DNA of 64,000 nt. It comes from JARRPM01 sp963792815 (GTDB lineage: Bacteria; Pseudomonadota; Gammaproteobacteria; Pseudomonadales; Halieaceae). Made by a program: the position numbers and the translations under genes. Location of the stretch: NCBI GenBank assembly GCA_963792815.1, contig CAWBXR010000011.1:310001-374000 (forward strand). Reading direction: 5' to 3'. Position 1 is the first letter of the stretch. Each line of letters opens with the position of its first letter. Shown here in pieces: positions 44,566 through 53,752 of this stretch. The notes under the pieces were generated by a model, which searched no databases, had not been told where the DNA came from, and saw nothing but the letters and a program-made list of their open reading frames with translations.

Positions 44566-45182
44566 TGACTGCCGGGGTGCTGCAGCGTGAGCTGGGCCTG
44601 GCGGAGTATGAGCCGACCTTGCAGGCGATGAAGGAGCTCACCGACAGCCGCGGGCCGGAAGATCCCGACCAGCTGTGGCTGTTGCAGCATCCCCGCGTGT
44701 TTACCCAGGGCCAGGCGGGCAGGGCGGAGCACGTACTCGCACCCGGTGATATACCGGTTATCCAGGTCGATCGGGGCGGCCAGGTCACCTATCACGGGCC
44801 CGGCCAGTGGGTGTTGTACCTGATGATCGACCTGCGCCGGCGCTCCTGGGGAGTGCGCGACCTGGTGAATATGATCGAGGGCAGCCTGGTCCAGCTGCTG
44901 GCCGAGTACGACATTGCCGCCGCCCCCAATCCAGAGGCCCCGGGGGTTTACGTCGACGGCGCGAAGATAGCCTCTCTCGGCCTGCGGGTGCGCCGCGGCT
45001 GCAGTTACCACGGCCTGTCACTCAATGTGGACATGGATCTGGAGCCTTTCGGGCGCATCAATCCCTGTGGTTACCAGGGCCTGCAGGTCACCTCGATGGC
45101 TCGTCTGCTGCAACCCGGCGGGGTCGATATGGCTGCCGTAGGGCGCCGCCTGCTGGCGATCGTGGCAGCGCGGCTGGACTAG
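44565..45182 (+). CDS. lipB: Lipoyl(octanoyl) transferase LipB
   Basis: Moves octanoate from acyl carrier protein to lipoyl domains. 205 residues from ATG 44565. QLWLLQHPRVFTQGQAG, IQVDRGGQVTYHGPGQWVLY, GAKIASLGLRVRRGCSYHG with the catalytic Lys, and INPCGYQGLQVTSM with the catalytic Cys are all present. The usual partner lipA is not downstream; a convergent regulator gene follows after 8 bases. LipA must be encoded elsewhere. Confidence 0.95.
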   Translation: MTAGVLQRELGLAEYEPTLQAMKELTDSRGPEDPDQLWLLQHPRVFTQGQAGRAEHVLAPGDIPVIQVDRGGQVTYHGPGQWVLYLMIDLRRRSWGVRDLVNMIEGSLVQLLAEYDIAAAPNPEAPGVYVDGAKIASLGLRVRRGCSYHGLSLNVDMDLEPFGRINPCGYQGLQVTSMARLLQPGGVDMAAVGRRLLAIVAARLD

Positions 45183-45190
45183 CCGCCACC

Positions 45191-45730
45191 CTAGCGGCGC
45201 ACCGGCCGTTTCTGCAATTTGCGTTGCAGTGTACGACGGTGCATTCCCAGGGCGCGGGCGGTAGCCGAAACGTTGCCCTCGTTTTCCTGCAACACCCGCT
45301 GGATATGCTCCCATTCAAGCCGGTCTATCGAGATAGGTTCGCTTGGAACCGGGGTCTCGGCGGGGTCCGTGCCGCCGGCAAAAGCCGCAAGAACTTCCTC
45401 AATCGTAGCCGGCTTGCACAGGTAGTTGGTGGCCCCGGCCCGGGTGGCCTCCACCGCGGTCACAATGCTGGAGTAGCCGGTGAGTACCACCAGGGAGGCC
45501 CGCGGTGCGGCTTTCAGCAACTGCGGCAGTATCACCAGGCCGGAAATGCCGGGCATGTTAAGGTCCAGCAGGATGTGGCTGGGCTCGAACCCGGCGCAGG
45601 CGGCGAGGGCCTCTTCCGCGCTGCCGCAGCGGTGGGTGACGAAGCCGCGCCGCTCAAAGCCCCGGGCCATTACACTGGTGAAAGCCGGGTCATCATCCAC
45701 CAGCAGGATTCGTTGGACCGCGATGCTCAT
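45191..45730 (-). CDS. regA: RegA/ActR/RoxR-type response regulator
   Basis: 179 residues from ATG 45730. The receiver domain has phospho-acceptor Asp56 in HILLDLNMPGISG, with early VDDDPAFTS and Lys in YLCKPATIEEV. The output is a short Fis-type helix-turn-helix, GNVSATARALGMHRRTLQRK, nearly identical to the RegA/PrrA DNA-binding helix. Its ATG overlaps the end of the sensor gene by 4 bases. By homology it controls respiratory and redox genes. No target is visible here. Confidence 0.9.
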   Translation of the reverse strand: MSIAVQRILLVDDDPAFTSVMARGFERRGFVTHRCGSAEEALAACAGFEPSHILLDLNMPGISGLVILPQLLKAAPRASLVVLTGYSSIVTAVEATRAGATNYLCKPATIEEVLAAFAGGTDPAETPVPSEPISIDRLEWEHIQRVLQENEGNVSATARALGMHRRTLQRKLQKRPVRR

Positions 45731-47013
45731 TTCAGGGTCTCCCTTGGCAGGTGGAGGCGGGCCTCCGCACCCCCGCCCGGGGCGTTGATAAGTTCGATCC
45801 TTCCCCCGTAGCGCTCCACCGTGGCCTGGCTCAGCAGCAGACCGATGCCGAGGCCGTTGCCGCTGGCGCGAATGATTGGCTTGCCTATGTCTCCCAGCAG
45901 CTCGGCGGCAAAACCCGGCCCCCAGTCCCGGATAATGATCCGCATCTCGAGCGGGTCCCACTCGTAGCGCACTTCCACCCGCTCGGAGCCGCTGTCCGCG
46001 GCGTTATTGAGCAGGTTCTCGATAGTCTGGCCCAGAGTGGAGTCGTAGGCGAGGGCGGGGCCGGGGCCGGCGGGGTCGACGACAATGTCACAGGCCACGC
46101 CGGGGCGGCGCACAGCCCAGCGCTCTGCGGTCTGTTGCACGAACACGCCGAGCAGGCTGTCCCGGGTTTGCTCCACGGAGGTCAGCTCCGCTGTCCGACT
46201 GAGGGCAGTCAGGGTGGATTTACACTGGGCCAGTTGCCGCTGCAACAGTTCGCAGTCCTCCCGCGCCTGGCTGCCCAGAGTCTGGTCCTGCAGCATTTCA
46301 TCGACCAGTACCGTCATGGTGGCCAGCGGCGTCCCCAGCTCGTGGGCTGTGCCGGCAGCCAGGCTGGCCACCGCCATAATCTGGTCATTTCGCAGCCGGT
46401 CCTCACGCCTGGCAACGGCTCGCGCCTCCTGCTCCCGCAACATGGAGGCCATGCGCACCACGAAATAGGTGATCAGGCCGGCGCTGAAGAGAAAGTTGAA
46501 CCACATGCCCAGGATGTGCACATTGGCGCCCTCACCGTGGCCCATCTGCGCGTGGGGCGTGAACAGCGGGAAGGGCTGGTAGTAGTAGAGGAGGGCGCTG
46601 TACGCCAGCAGGGAGGCCCCGGCCACCAGCCAGGTATGGCGCCAGGGCAACACAGCTGCGGCAATGACCAGGGGCACTATGTAGTAGGACACGAAGGGGT
46701 TATTGGCGCCGCCGCTGAAGTACATCAGCACAGTCCAGCCCACGACGTCGATCAGCAGCTGGGTGAGAAACTCGTTGTCGGTGACGGGCCAGCTCCGGGT
46801 ACAGCGCCAGAGACTGGCGGCCGTTATCGCCGCCATCAGCGCCAGGCTGACCGTCACCCCCCAGAGGCTGGCGGTGGTGCGACTGGCCAGCAGCACATAG
46901 GCCAGCACCCCGGTCTGGCCCAGCAGGGCTATGCTCCGGATCAGCAGCAGGCTGCGCAGGTTGTCCAGGGAGGGATTGTAGCCGGCCGGCTGGTAATAGG
47001 TTTGCCTTTTCAC
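45727..47013 (-). CDS. regB: RegB/PrrB/RoxS-type redox sensor histidine kinase
   Basis: 428 residues from GTG 47013. Six hydrophobic helices span about 20-188. The ubiquinone-binding heptapeptide GGANNPF is at 101-107, as in RegB. The H-box AAGTAHELGTPLATM puts the phospho-His at 224. Cys264 is 40 residues later, the same spacing as His225 and redox-active Cys265 of Rhodobacter RegB. N and G boxes (ENLLNNAADSG and GNGLGIGLLLSQATVERYGG) follow. The frame is open far upstream to 48555 only by running antisense to prfC. Confidence 0.92.
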   Translation of the reverse strand: MKRQTYYQPAGYNPSLDNLRSLLLIRSIALLGQTGVLAYVLLASRTTASLWGVTVSLALMAAITAASLWRCTRSWPVTDNEFLTQLLIDVVGWTVLMYFSGGANNPFVSYYIVPLVIAAAVLPWRHTWLVAGASLLAYSALLYYYQPFPLFTPHAQMGHGEGANVHILGMWFNFLFSAGLITYFVVRMASMLREQEARAVARREDRLRNDQIMAVASLAAGTAHELGTPLATMTVLVDEMLQDQTLGSQAREDCELLQRQLAQCKSTLTALSRTAELTSVEQTRDSLLGVFVQQTAERWAVRRPGVACDIVVDPAGPGPALAYDSTLGQTIENLLNNAADSGSERVEVRYEWDPLEMRIIIRDWGPGFAAELLGDIGKPIIRASGNGLGIGLLLSQATVERYGGRIELINAPGGGAEARLHLPRETLK

Positions 47014-47110
47014 CCGCGCATTATACCGGGACTCGAGCGCTACAGCTTGTGGCACGATGCCGCAGGAGGGGGGCGCTGCCAGGGGCACTGCGCAGGGGCG
47101 CGAAAGGGCG

Positions 47111-47116
47111 TATAAT
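47111..47116 (+). promoter_or_regulatory. -10 element upstream of prfC
   Basis: TATAAT at 47111-47116, 26 bases before the prfC ATG and in the divergent regB-prfC gap. A weak CTGCGC lies at the -35 distance. Confidence 0.4.
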
Positions 47117-47142
47117 TCGCGCTTTTTTCCCGGGGTGGATCC

Positions 47143-48720
47143 ATGCCAGACCTTGCCAGACAGATCGCCTCGCGTCGCACCTTCGCCATTATTTCGCACC
47201 CCGACGCGGGCAAGACCACCATTACCGAAAAGCTGCTGCTGTTGGGTAATGCCATCCAGGTGGCGGGCAGCGTGAAGGGCAAGAAGGGCCCCCACGCCAC
47301 CTCCGACTGGATGAGTATGGAGCAGGAGCGGGGCATCTCGGTGACCTCCTCTGTCATGCAGTTCCCCTACCATGAGCGCACGGTAAACCTGCTGGATACC
47401 CCCGGGCACGAGGACTTCTCCGAGGACACCTACCGCACGCTGACGGCCGTGGATTCCGCCCTGATGGTGATCGACGGGGCCAAGGGGGTGGAGGACCGCA
47501 CCATCAAGCTGATGAACGTCTGCCGTCTGCGGGACACCCCGATCTTCAGTTTCGTGAACAAGATGGATCGGGACATTCGCGACCCCATCGAGTTGCTGGA
47601 CGAAATCGAGGAGGTGCTGGCGATCCGTGGCGCGCCGATCAACTGGCCCGTGGGGATGGGCAGGGACTTCAAGGGTGTCTACAACCTGTACACGGATGTG
47701 TTCCACCAGTACACCCCGGGCAAGGGTTCGTTGCTGCCGGATGACCGTCGCATCGAGGGACTGGACAGCGACGCCGCCCGCGCCCTGCTGGGGGATGAGT
47801 ACGAGGCGTTCCTGGAGGAGATCGAGCTGGTGCGCGGCGCCAGCCACGAGTTTGACCAGGCGGATTTCCTCGCGGGCAAGCTCAGCCCGGTCTTTTTCGG
47901 CACTGCCCTTGGCAATTTCGGTGTGCGTGAAATGCTGGATGATTTTGTCCGCTGGGCCCCGCCACCCCAGCCCCGGGACGCCACCAGTCGCACCGTGGAC
48001 GCGAGCGAGGCACCGTTCAGCGGCTTCGTGTTCAAGATCCAGGCGAATATGGATCCGCGCCACCGGGACCGCATAGCCTTTATGCGGGTCTGTTCGGGAC
48101 GTTACAGCAAGGGCATGAAAATGCGCCACGTGCGCCTGGGCAAGGACGTGAAAATCGCCGACGCGGTGACCTTCAAGGCAGGTGAGCGGGAGCTGGTGGA
48201 TGAGGCGGTGTCCGGGGATATCATCGGCCTCCATAACCACGGCACCATCCAGATCGGCGATACCTTCACCGAGGGCGAGGGCCTGCAGTTCACCGGAATT
48301 CCCCATTTTGCCCCGGAGTTGTTTCGCCGCATCCGCCTCACCGATCCCATGAAGTCCAAGCAGCTGCAGAAGGGCCTGCAGCAGTTGTCCGAGGAGGGCT
48401 CCACCCAGGTGTTCGCGCCCATTAACAGCAGTGACCTGGTGGTCGGCGCGGTGGGCCAGTTGCAGTTCGATGTGGTGGCCTACCGTCTCAAGGACGAGTA
48501 CAAGGTCGAGGCGCGCTACGAGCCTGTGAATGTCTACACCGCCCGCTGGATTCACTGCGACGATCCGCGCAAGCTGGAGGAGTTCCGGCGCAAGGCGGCG
48601 GAGAATCTATCCGTCGATGGCGGCGGCCATCTCACCTACCTGGCCCCTACCCGGGTCAACCTGGCGTTGATGGAAGAGCGCTGGCCGGACATTGAGTTCC
48701 GGGCTACGCGGGAGCATTGA
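47143..48720 (+). CDS. prfC: Peptide chain release factor 3
   Basis: Translational GTPase that recycles RF1 and RF2 after termination. 525 residues. G1 is ISHPDAGKTTITEKLLL, the switch region has MSMEQERGISVTSSVMQF, G3 is DTPGHEDFSEDTYRTLTAVD and G4 is FVNKMDRDIRDP. The C-terminal domains include FAPINSSDLVVGAVGQLQFD. Length and motifs match E. coli RF3. ATG 47143 is preceded by a TATAAT element. Divergent from regB. Confidence 0.96.
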   Translation: MPDLARQIASRRTFAIISHPDAGKTTITEKLLLLGNAIQVAGSVKGKKGPHATSDWMSMEQERGISVTSSVMQFPYHERTVNLLDTPGHEDFSEDTYRTLTAVDSALMVIDGAKGVEDRTIKLMNVCRLRDTPIFSFVNKMDRDIRDPIELLDEIEEVLAIRGAPINWPVGMGRDFKGVYNLYTDVFHQYTPGKGSLLPDDRRIEGLDSDAARALLGDEYEAFLEEIELVRGASHEFDQADFLAGKLSPVFFGTALGNFGVREMLDDFVRWAPPPQPRDATSRTVDASEAPFSGFVFKIQANMDPRHRDRIAFMRVCSGRYSKGMKMRHVRLGKDVKIADAVTFKAGERELVDEAVSGDIIGLHNHGTIQIGDTFTEGEGLQFTGIPHFAPELFRRIRLTDPMKSKQLQKGLQQLSEEGSTQVFAPINSSDLVVGAVGQLQFDVVAYRLKDEYKVEARYEPVNVYTARWIHCDDPRKLEEFRRKAAENLSVDGGGHLTYLAPTRVNLALMEERWPDIEFRATREH

Positions 48721-48735
48721 TCGGGCTTACTGTTT

Positions 48736-48774
48736 TGGTGCCTGGTGCCTGGTGCCTGGTGCCTGGTGCCTGGT
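48736..48774 (+). repeat. Heptanucleotide tandem repeat (TGGTGCC)5
   Basis: Five perfect copies of TGGTGCC, plus TGGT, begin 15 bases after the prfC stop codon. The rest of the 234-base gap to the glutathione peroxidase gene (to 48954) shows no supported gene. No U-tract terminator was found in it. Confidence 0.9.
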
Positions 48775-48954
48775 TTGGGCTGCTTCGGCGGCGGGCTGTT
48801 GGTGGCAAGGGCGGTGTGAACGGCCGCAAGCTTTCCCGCATTTTCGAGTTGCGCAGCAGCCGGGGTTGTCGGCGGAGCAGTGGCCTTTTCGGGAGCCCCA
48901 CCCGCCACAGGCCGGCGCAACACTCACTAAATGCTGGGCAGCGTTATCCGGTTG

Positions 48955-49440
48955 TCAAGCAAGCAGCTTCTTGACGTCCTTCTCAATCGCCGCAGGCTTG
49001 TCAGTCGGGGCGTAGCGCTTGACCACGTTGCCGTCGGTATCGATAAGGAACTTGGTAAAGTTCCACTTGATACCCTGGGTGCCGAGGGCGCCGGGCGCTT
49101 CTTTCTTGAGGTACTTGAACAGGGGGTCGGCGCCGCTGCCGTTGACTTCGATCTTGCCGAACATGGGGAAGCTGACACCGTAGTTGAGCTGGCAGAACTC
49201 CATGATCTCGTCGTTGCTGCCCGGGTCCTGCTTGCCGAACTGGTTGCAGGGAAAGCCCAGTATTTCGAAGCCCTGGTCCTTATGCTTTTCGTACATCTCC
49301 TCGAGACCGGCAAACTGCGGGGTGAAGCCGCACTTTGAGGCGGTGTTGACCACCAGCAGCACCTTGCCCTTGTAGTCACCGAGGGATTTTTTCTTGCCGC
49401 CGGGTGTCTTGCAGCTGAAATCGTGAACATTCTTGGTCAT
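48955..49440 (-). CDS. Glutathione peroxidase family (thiol peroxidase, BtuE-like)
   Basis: 161 residues. The peroxidatic Cys37 replaces selenocysteine in VVNTASKCGFTPQ. LGFPCNQFGKQDPGSNDEI carries the Gln and a second Cys (resolving-Cys candidate). GIKWNFTKFLID holds the Trp-Asn of the catalytic site. It likely reduces lipid or hydrogen peroxides with thioredoxin or glutathione in the cytosol. No signal peptide. Convergent with prfC. ATG 49440. Confidence 0.94.
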   Translation of the reverse strand: MTKNVHDFSCKTPGGKKKSLGDYKGKVLLVVNTASKCGFTPQFAGLEEMYEKHKDQGFEILGFPCNQFGKQDPGSNDEIMEFCQLNYGVSFPMFGKIEVNGSGADPLFKYLKKEAPGALGTQGIKWNFTKFLIDTDGNVVKRYAPTDKPAAIEKDVKKLLA

Positions 49441-49570
49441 GTCGGGCGTCCTGGTCGAAAGGTGATAGTTGGTTAAGGTAGCACAGGGGAAATGTACGCA
49501 GGAGCCGGGTCACCGGACCAGCCAGTCAGGGCCGCCCCTGAATCATGGCGGCGGTCCCAACCGGGGTTTA

Positions 49571-50749
49571 TCAGGCCATCTGGGCCTGCAACTGGAGTTG
49601 CTGCATCAGCAGCCCGAGGCGCTTGCGTTGCATCTTGAGGGAATACTCCAGTTCCTTCAGCCGGGTGCGCAGGGCGGCGTGTTCCCACTTTTGCTGGAGG
49701 TGGAGTTTCTGAACTTCCAGCGCCCCGCCCAGCTGCTCCTTCTTGCGGCCGTAGCGCTCGGCCTGCAGGGCCGTCCACTGGTTGATGGACTCGGTGAACT
49801 CCTGGTACTCGCGTTCCAGCACTTCCCGCAGTGAAGCGCTGTTCTGGGCGTTTTCCAGGTGGGCCCTGGCCCGCTCGAACTCAGTATCCAGCAGCGCCCG
49901 CTGAATTTTGAAATCGGGTACCCGGTTCAGGTTGCCGGCCAGGCCGAGCCGCGAGCAGAGGTTTATCATCCACTTGGTCGGATCCCACTGCCACCAGCGG
50001 ATACCGTTGCGGTAGTCGGTCTGGAAGATGTGGTGAAAATTATGATAGCCCTCACCGTAGGTGAGAAAGGCCAGGAAGCCATTGTCCCGGGCGCTGTTTG
50101 ACTCTGTGTAGGGGCGCGAGCCCCAGAAGTGCGCCAGCGAGTTGATAAAAAACGTCACGTGGTGGTTGATTACCAGTCGCAGCAGGCCCACCAGCAACAG
50201 GGTGCCTATTATGTCGCCGTGCCAGATACCCAGCAGCAGCGGCAGCCCAAGGTTCATAAGCAGGGTGAGGGGGACATAGTGACGGTGTTGCCATATGACG
50301 ACGGGGTCGCGCTGCAGGTCCCTGGCGTTGCTGAAATCCGACTCACTGCTGCGGTAATGGCGCAGCATCCAGCCCATGTGACTGAACCAGAGCCCGCGGC
50401 CGGCGGAGTAGGGATCCTGGTCGTTGTCGTCCACATGGCGGTGGTGGCGCCGGTGATCGGACGCCCAGACCAGAATACTGTTCTGCAGGGCGCCGGCGCC
50501 CCAGAAGGCAAACAGCCATTTGAGTATGGGGCTCGCCTCGTATGACTTGTGGGCCCACAGCCGGTGATAGCCACCGGTGATGGACATACCGTTGAGGTAA
50601 AGAAACGCCAGCGCCCACAGCCACTGGACAGTATCAAAGCCCCGGTAGATGCCCCAGGCGGGCACCAGCAGCAACGCGGCCACGGGAAGGCCGATGAAAA
50701 TGGCGACGTTGAGGCGAATAAGGGCGGGTTTGGTTTTACTTTGGGTCAT
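49571..50749 (-). CDS. Acyl-CoA delta-9-type desaturase with C-terminal coiled-coil extension
   Basis: Membrane di-iron desaturase of 392 residues. The first histidine box is in HRLWAH (62-67), the second in HRRHH (99-103) and the third in GYHNFHH (about residue 236). Hydrophobic helices lie at about 12-58 and 155-195. Residues about 285-392 form a charged, helical, Gln/Glu/Leu-rich extension predicted as coiled coil. Short bacterial desaturases lack this. The extension may mediate oligomerisation or partner binding. ATG 50749. Divergent from the MATE gene. Confidence 0.9.
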   Translation of the reverse strand: MTQSKTKPALIRLNVAIFIGLPVAALLLVPAWGIYRGFDTVQWLWALAFLYLNGMSITGGYHRLWAHKSYEASPILKWLFAFWGAGALQNSILVWASDHRRHHRHVDDNDQDPYSAGRGLWFSHMGWMLRHYRSSESDFSNARDLQRDPVVIWQHRHYVPLTLLMNLGLPLLLGIWHGDIIGTLLLVGLLRLVINHHVTFFINSLAHFWGSRPYTESNSARDNGFLAFLTYGEGYHNFHHIFQTDYRNGIRWWQWDPTKWMINLCSRLGLAGNLNRVPDFKIQRALLDTEFERARAHLENAQNSASLREVLEREYQEFTESINQWTALQAERYGRKKEQLGGALEVQKLHLQQKWEHAALRTRLKELEYSLKMQRKRLGLLMQQLQLQAQMA

Positions 50750-51006
50750 TGGGTTTGCCAGTCCTCGGCACTGTAATGAGGGCCAATGTTAGCCGTTGGT
50801 GCCGGAAAAGTCTTTTCATGATTGTCGGATTGTAAGGATAGCAGGGTGTTCCGGTACTGCCCTACCCGAAGGCCACACACCCGCAAGCTTGTGAAGTATC
50901 ATGCGGGTTTATCCAGGCAGGTTGCCTCCATGTACCCCACGTGGCCACAAAAAACCCGGTCCGAAGCGTCTGTGCGCTGCCGCGAGCCCGCGATCGGGTG
51001 GCCCAA

Positions 51007-52428
51007 TTGAGCGTGAACACAGCCAGCAGGGCTGTGTTCCTGCAGGGTTCGACCATGCGTCATGTCCTGGCTATGACCGGCGCCAGTGCGACGGGCCTGG
51101 TGGCGATGTTTGCCGTGGACATGGTCGACATGTACTTCCTCACCCTGCTGGGGGAGCAGGAGCTGGCGGCTGCGGTGGGTTTCGCGGGTACCCTGTTGTT
51201 TTTCCTCATATCCGTAAGCATTGGCCTGCAGATCGCTCTGGGTGCACTGGTCGCGCGCTCGGAAGGGGCTCAACGGCGGGATCTCGCCCGGCGCTACTGC
51301 AGTAGCGCGATGACCTTCAACTTCCTGCTGGCGGCTGTTATCAGCGCGATAGGCTGGTTTCACCTGCCGGCCCTGCTGGGCATGCTCGGGGCGCGGGGCC
51401 AGACACTGGAATATGCCGTGAGCTACGCCAGTATTGTGCTGCCCAGCATGCCGATACTGGTGCTGGGTATGAGCGCCGCTACCGGCGTACGGGCCCTGGG
51501 AGATGCCCGCCGCTCCATGTGGGCGACGGTGCTGGGCTCGCTGGTCAACGCAGTGCTCGATCCCCTGTTCATATTCACCTTCGGCTGGGGCCTGGAGGGC
51601 GCGGCGTTTGCCTCGGTAGTCGCCCGCCTGGTGGTGCTGCTGGTGGCCTGGCATGCGCTCGCGGTGGTGCACAGGCTCCCCTGCCGGGTCAGCGTGGCCC
51701 AGTTCCTGGCCGACCTTCGGCCTATCATGACGATTGCCGCCCCGGCGGTGCTGACCAACATAGCCACCCCCATAGGGGGCAGTTTCGTGCTGATCACCAT
51801 GTCCCGTTTTGGTGACAGCGCCGTGGCGGGCGCTGCAATCATGGGCCGCATCACGCCCCTGGCAATGGCGGCGGTATTCGCCCTGTCCGGCGCCATAGGC
51901 CCCATCGTGGGGCAGAATGCCGGTGCCGGACGCTACGACCGGGTGCGCTCAACCCTGGCCAATGCGGTGGTGTTAAACATTGTGTACGTGGCCGCAATAT
52001 GGCTGTTGCTGTTGCTGTGCTCGGATCTCATTGTCCGTGCTTTTTCCGCCAGCGGCATGGCGCGGGAGCTGATCCTGTTCTACTGCCATTTCCTGGCGGG
52101 CGCCTTTGTTTTCAATGGCCTGCTGTTTGTCGCCAATGCCAGTTTCAACAACCTGCACCATGCCCACTGGGCCACCGGCTTCAATTTCGGCAGGGCGCTG
52201 CTGGGCACCATCCCGGCAGTCTATTTCGGCGCCAGCTGGTATGGTCCGCGCGGGGTGATGGCGGGGGAGGCGTTTGGCGCGATGCTGTTTGGTCTGCTGG
52301 CGATCCTGGCTGCCTTTGCCCTGGTGCGGCGGCTGGAGCGCCAGCACAGGGCCATGCCGGCCAATGGTCAGATGGCTGCCGCTGCGGTGGCGCCGGCTGT
52401 GCTGGTCAACCGGGAGTCCCCGCTCTAG
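51007..52428 (+). CDS. MATE family efflux transporter
   Basis: Multidrug and toxin extrusion type secondary transporter, expelling cationic compounds with Na+ or H+. TTG 51007 (preceded by GGGTGG) gives about 473 residues with twelve hydrophobic segments. The opening AVFLQGSTMRHVLAMTGAS, GVRALGDARRSMWATVLGSL and the mid-protein GQNAGAGRYDRV are typical. A GTG at 50941 would add 22 poor-quality residues. Substrate unknown. Convergent with the DUF5329 gene. Confidence 0.88.
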   Translation: MSVNTASRAVFLQGSTMRHVLAMTGASATGLVAMFAVDMVDMYFLTLLGEQELAAAVGFAGTLLFFLISVSIGLQIALGALVARSEGAQRRDLARRYCSSAMTFNFLLAAVISAIGWFHLPALLGMLGARGQTLEYAVSYASIVLPSMPILVLGMSAATGVRALGDARRSMWATVLGSLVNAVLDPLFIFTFGWGLEGAAFASVVARLVVLLVAWHALAVVHRLPCRVSVAQFLADLRPIMTIAAPAVLTNIATPIGGSFVLITMSRFGDSAVAGAAIMGRITPLAMAAVFALSGAIGPIVGQNAGAGRYDRVRSTLANAVVLNIVYVAAIWLLLLLCSDLIVRAFSASGMARELILFYCHFLAGAFVFNGLLFVANASFNNLHHAHWATGFNFGRALLGTIPAVYFGASWYGPRGVMAGEAFGAMLFGLLAILAAFALVRRLERQHRAMPANGQMAAAAVAPAVLVNRESPL

Positions 52429-52430
52429 CG

Positions 52431-52823
52431 CTACTGTTGCAAGGGGGCATCGTCCGGGGTGGCGGCCGGGGTACTGCGGTAATCCGCCAGTGCGCGCCGC
52501 AGCCAGTCCCCGGCGGGTTCGATGTGGCCGCCGCAATTGACCGTATAGGGTTTGCCGGTCCAGGAGCTTTCGCTGGCGAGCCGGTCGATAAACTGTTCAG
52601 CACTGCCGGCGTACTTGCTGCCGCGCCGGTACTTCAGCCGCAGGTGATCGGCAGCTTCGGCGGAGTCGTGGCTCGTGCCATTGCGGATAAAGTCGCAGTG
52701 GCTGTCGGCGACGAAAGCCAGCAGGTACTGGATTTCCGCCTCGGCGGCTGATTCGGGCGCCGCCTGGGCGGGCAAGGCCAGGGCGAGGACCAGCAGCAGG
52801 CTGGCACGCAGCCGGTTTGCCAT
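52431..52823 (-). CDS. DUF5329 exported protein
   Basis: 130 residues with a signal peptide (ASLLLVLALALPAQA). Mature part EIQYLLAFVADSHCDFIRNG, AADHLRLKYRRG, AEQFIDRLASESSWTGKPY and a second Cys (VNCGG) match the DUF5329 pattern. The two cysteines may form a periplasmic disulfide. Function unknown. ATG 52823 coincides with the end of the EEP gene, so the two are likely co-transcribed. Confidence 0.8.
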   Translation of the reverse strand: MANRLRASLLLVLALALPAQAAPESAAEAEIQYLLAFVADSHCDFIRNGTSHDSAEAADHLRLKYRRGSKYAGSAEQFIDRLASESSWTGKPYTVNCGGHIEPAGDWLRRALADYRSTPAATPDDAPLQQ

Positions 52824-53656
52824 CAGTTGAGCGCCAGCCTGACCAGCAGCGGATTGTGGTCCGAGGTGGCCACCGGCACTACCCTGGCCGCCAGGGTGTG
52901 CATGCCCCGGATATAGATATGATCCAGGGCGCGGCCGAAAACAGTGGAGCGCAGGTCCGGGTCGAACGCCACCGGCGCAAGGCCGTATTCGGTGGTGAAC
53001 TCGTCCACCAGGGCCTGTCGTTCCTGGCTCCAGGTGTTGAGGTCGCCCGCCAGGATCACCGGCCCCTCATGCCGGCCCAGCAGGTCCCTGAGCGCGCGAA
53101 ACTGCTGGCGGAATTCCTCGAGCCCCCAGGCAAAATTCACTGCGTGCAGGTTGATGGCCAGCAGGCGCTCGGGGCGTCCGGCCAGGGGGAACTCGGTGAC
53201 GCTGGTGGCTTTTGGTGTGCCCAACCAGGGCTCCCAACTGGTGAACTGGCAGCTCAGGCTGGGCGAGCTGCTGCTCAGGGTCATCACCCCGGTCTCGTAC
53301 TCTGGCGTGGTGTAGCCCCGGGCGAACGCCTGGTGAAGGGTGTCCAGCAGCACTTCGGGAATACGGGCCTGGATGGACGCCTCCTGGATGAACGCCAGGT
53401 GAACGCCACCGGAGAGCTCCGCCAGGTCCTGGTCCCAGCCTGTATTGCTGGATTTCTGGATGTTCCAGCTCAGGATGTCCAGCTGGGCGGACAGTTCCTC
53501 TCCCTCGGTCACCGCGCTGGTGCACTGGTCCACCACCGGTTGGGTCCGGGCGGGGGCTGCGGCGAGGATCAGCCACAGGGCGATCGCAAGGGCGGGGACC
53601 ACCAGCCGGGCAAGGGAGGGGGCGACGGCACGGCTGATGAGTGGGTGTGTGTTCAC
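52823..53656 (-). CDS. Endonuclease/exonuclease/phosphatase family protein, exported
   Basis: Member of the DNase I-like fold superfamily. From GTG 53656 it is 277 residues with a hydrophobic N-terminus (VPALAIALWLILAAAPA) acting as signal or anchor. LDILSWNIQKS, the catalytic AFIQEAS Glu, LAINLHAVNF, ILAGDLNTW and TSDHNPLLVRL follow in family order. Substrate could be nucleic acid or phospholipid. A start at 53683 adds nine residues and is possible. It overlaps the DUF5329 gene by one base. Confidence 0.85.
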   Translation of the reverse strand: MNTHPLISRAVAPSLARLVVPALAIALWLILAAAPARTQPVVDQCTSAVTEGEELSAQLDILSWNIQKSSNTGWDQDLAELSGGVHLAFIQEASIQARIPEVLLDTLHQAFARGYTTPEYETGVMTLSSSSPSLSCQFTSWEPWLGTPKATSVTEFPLAGRPERLLAINLHAVNFAWGLEEFRQQFRALRDLLGRHEGPVILAGDLNTWSQERQALVDEFTTEYGLAPVAFDPDLRSTVFGRALDHIYIRGMHTLAARVVPVATSDHNPLLVRLALN

Positions 53657-53752
53657 GGGGACAATTTGTAACACCCCACCCATGCCCCGTCCATGACAGT
53701 TTGCGCCATTATGCCGCCGCTATTGGCGGATCAGGCCGGGAGGAGCCGGGCG

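Noticed and set aside
45727..48555. Single 942-codon minus-strand frame
   Set aside because: Only the first 45727-47013 part is regB. The rest is antisense to prfC, with no domain.
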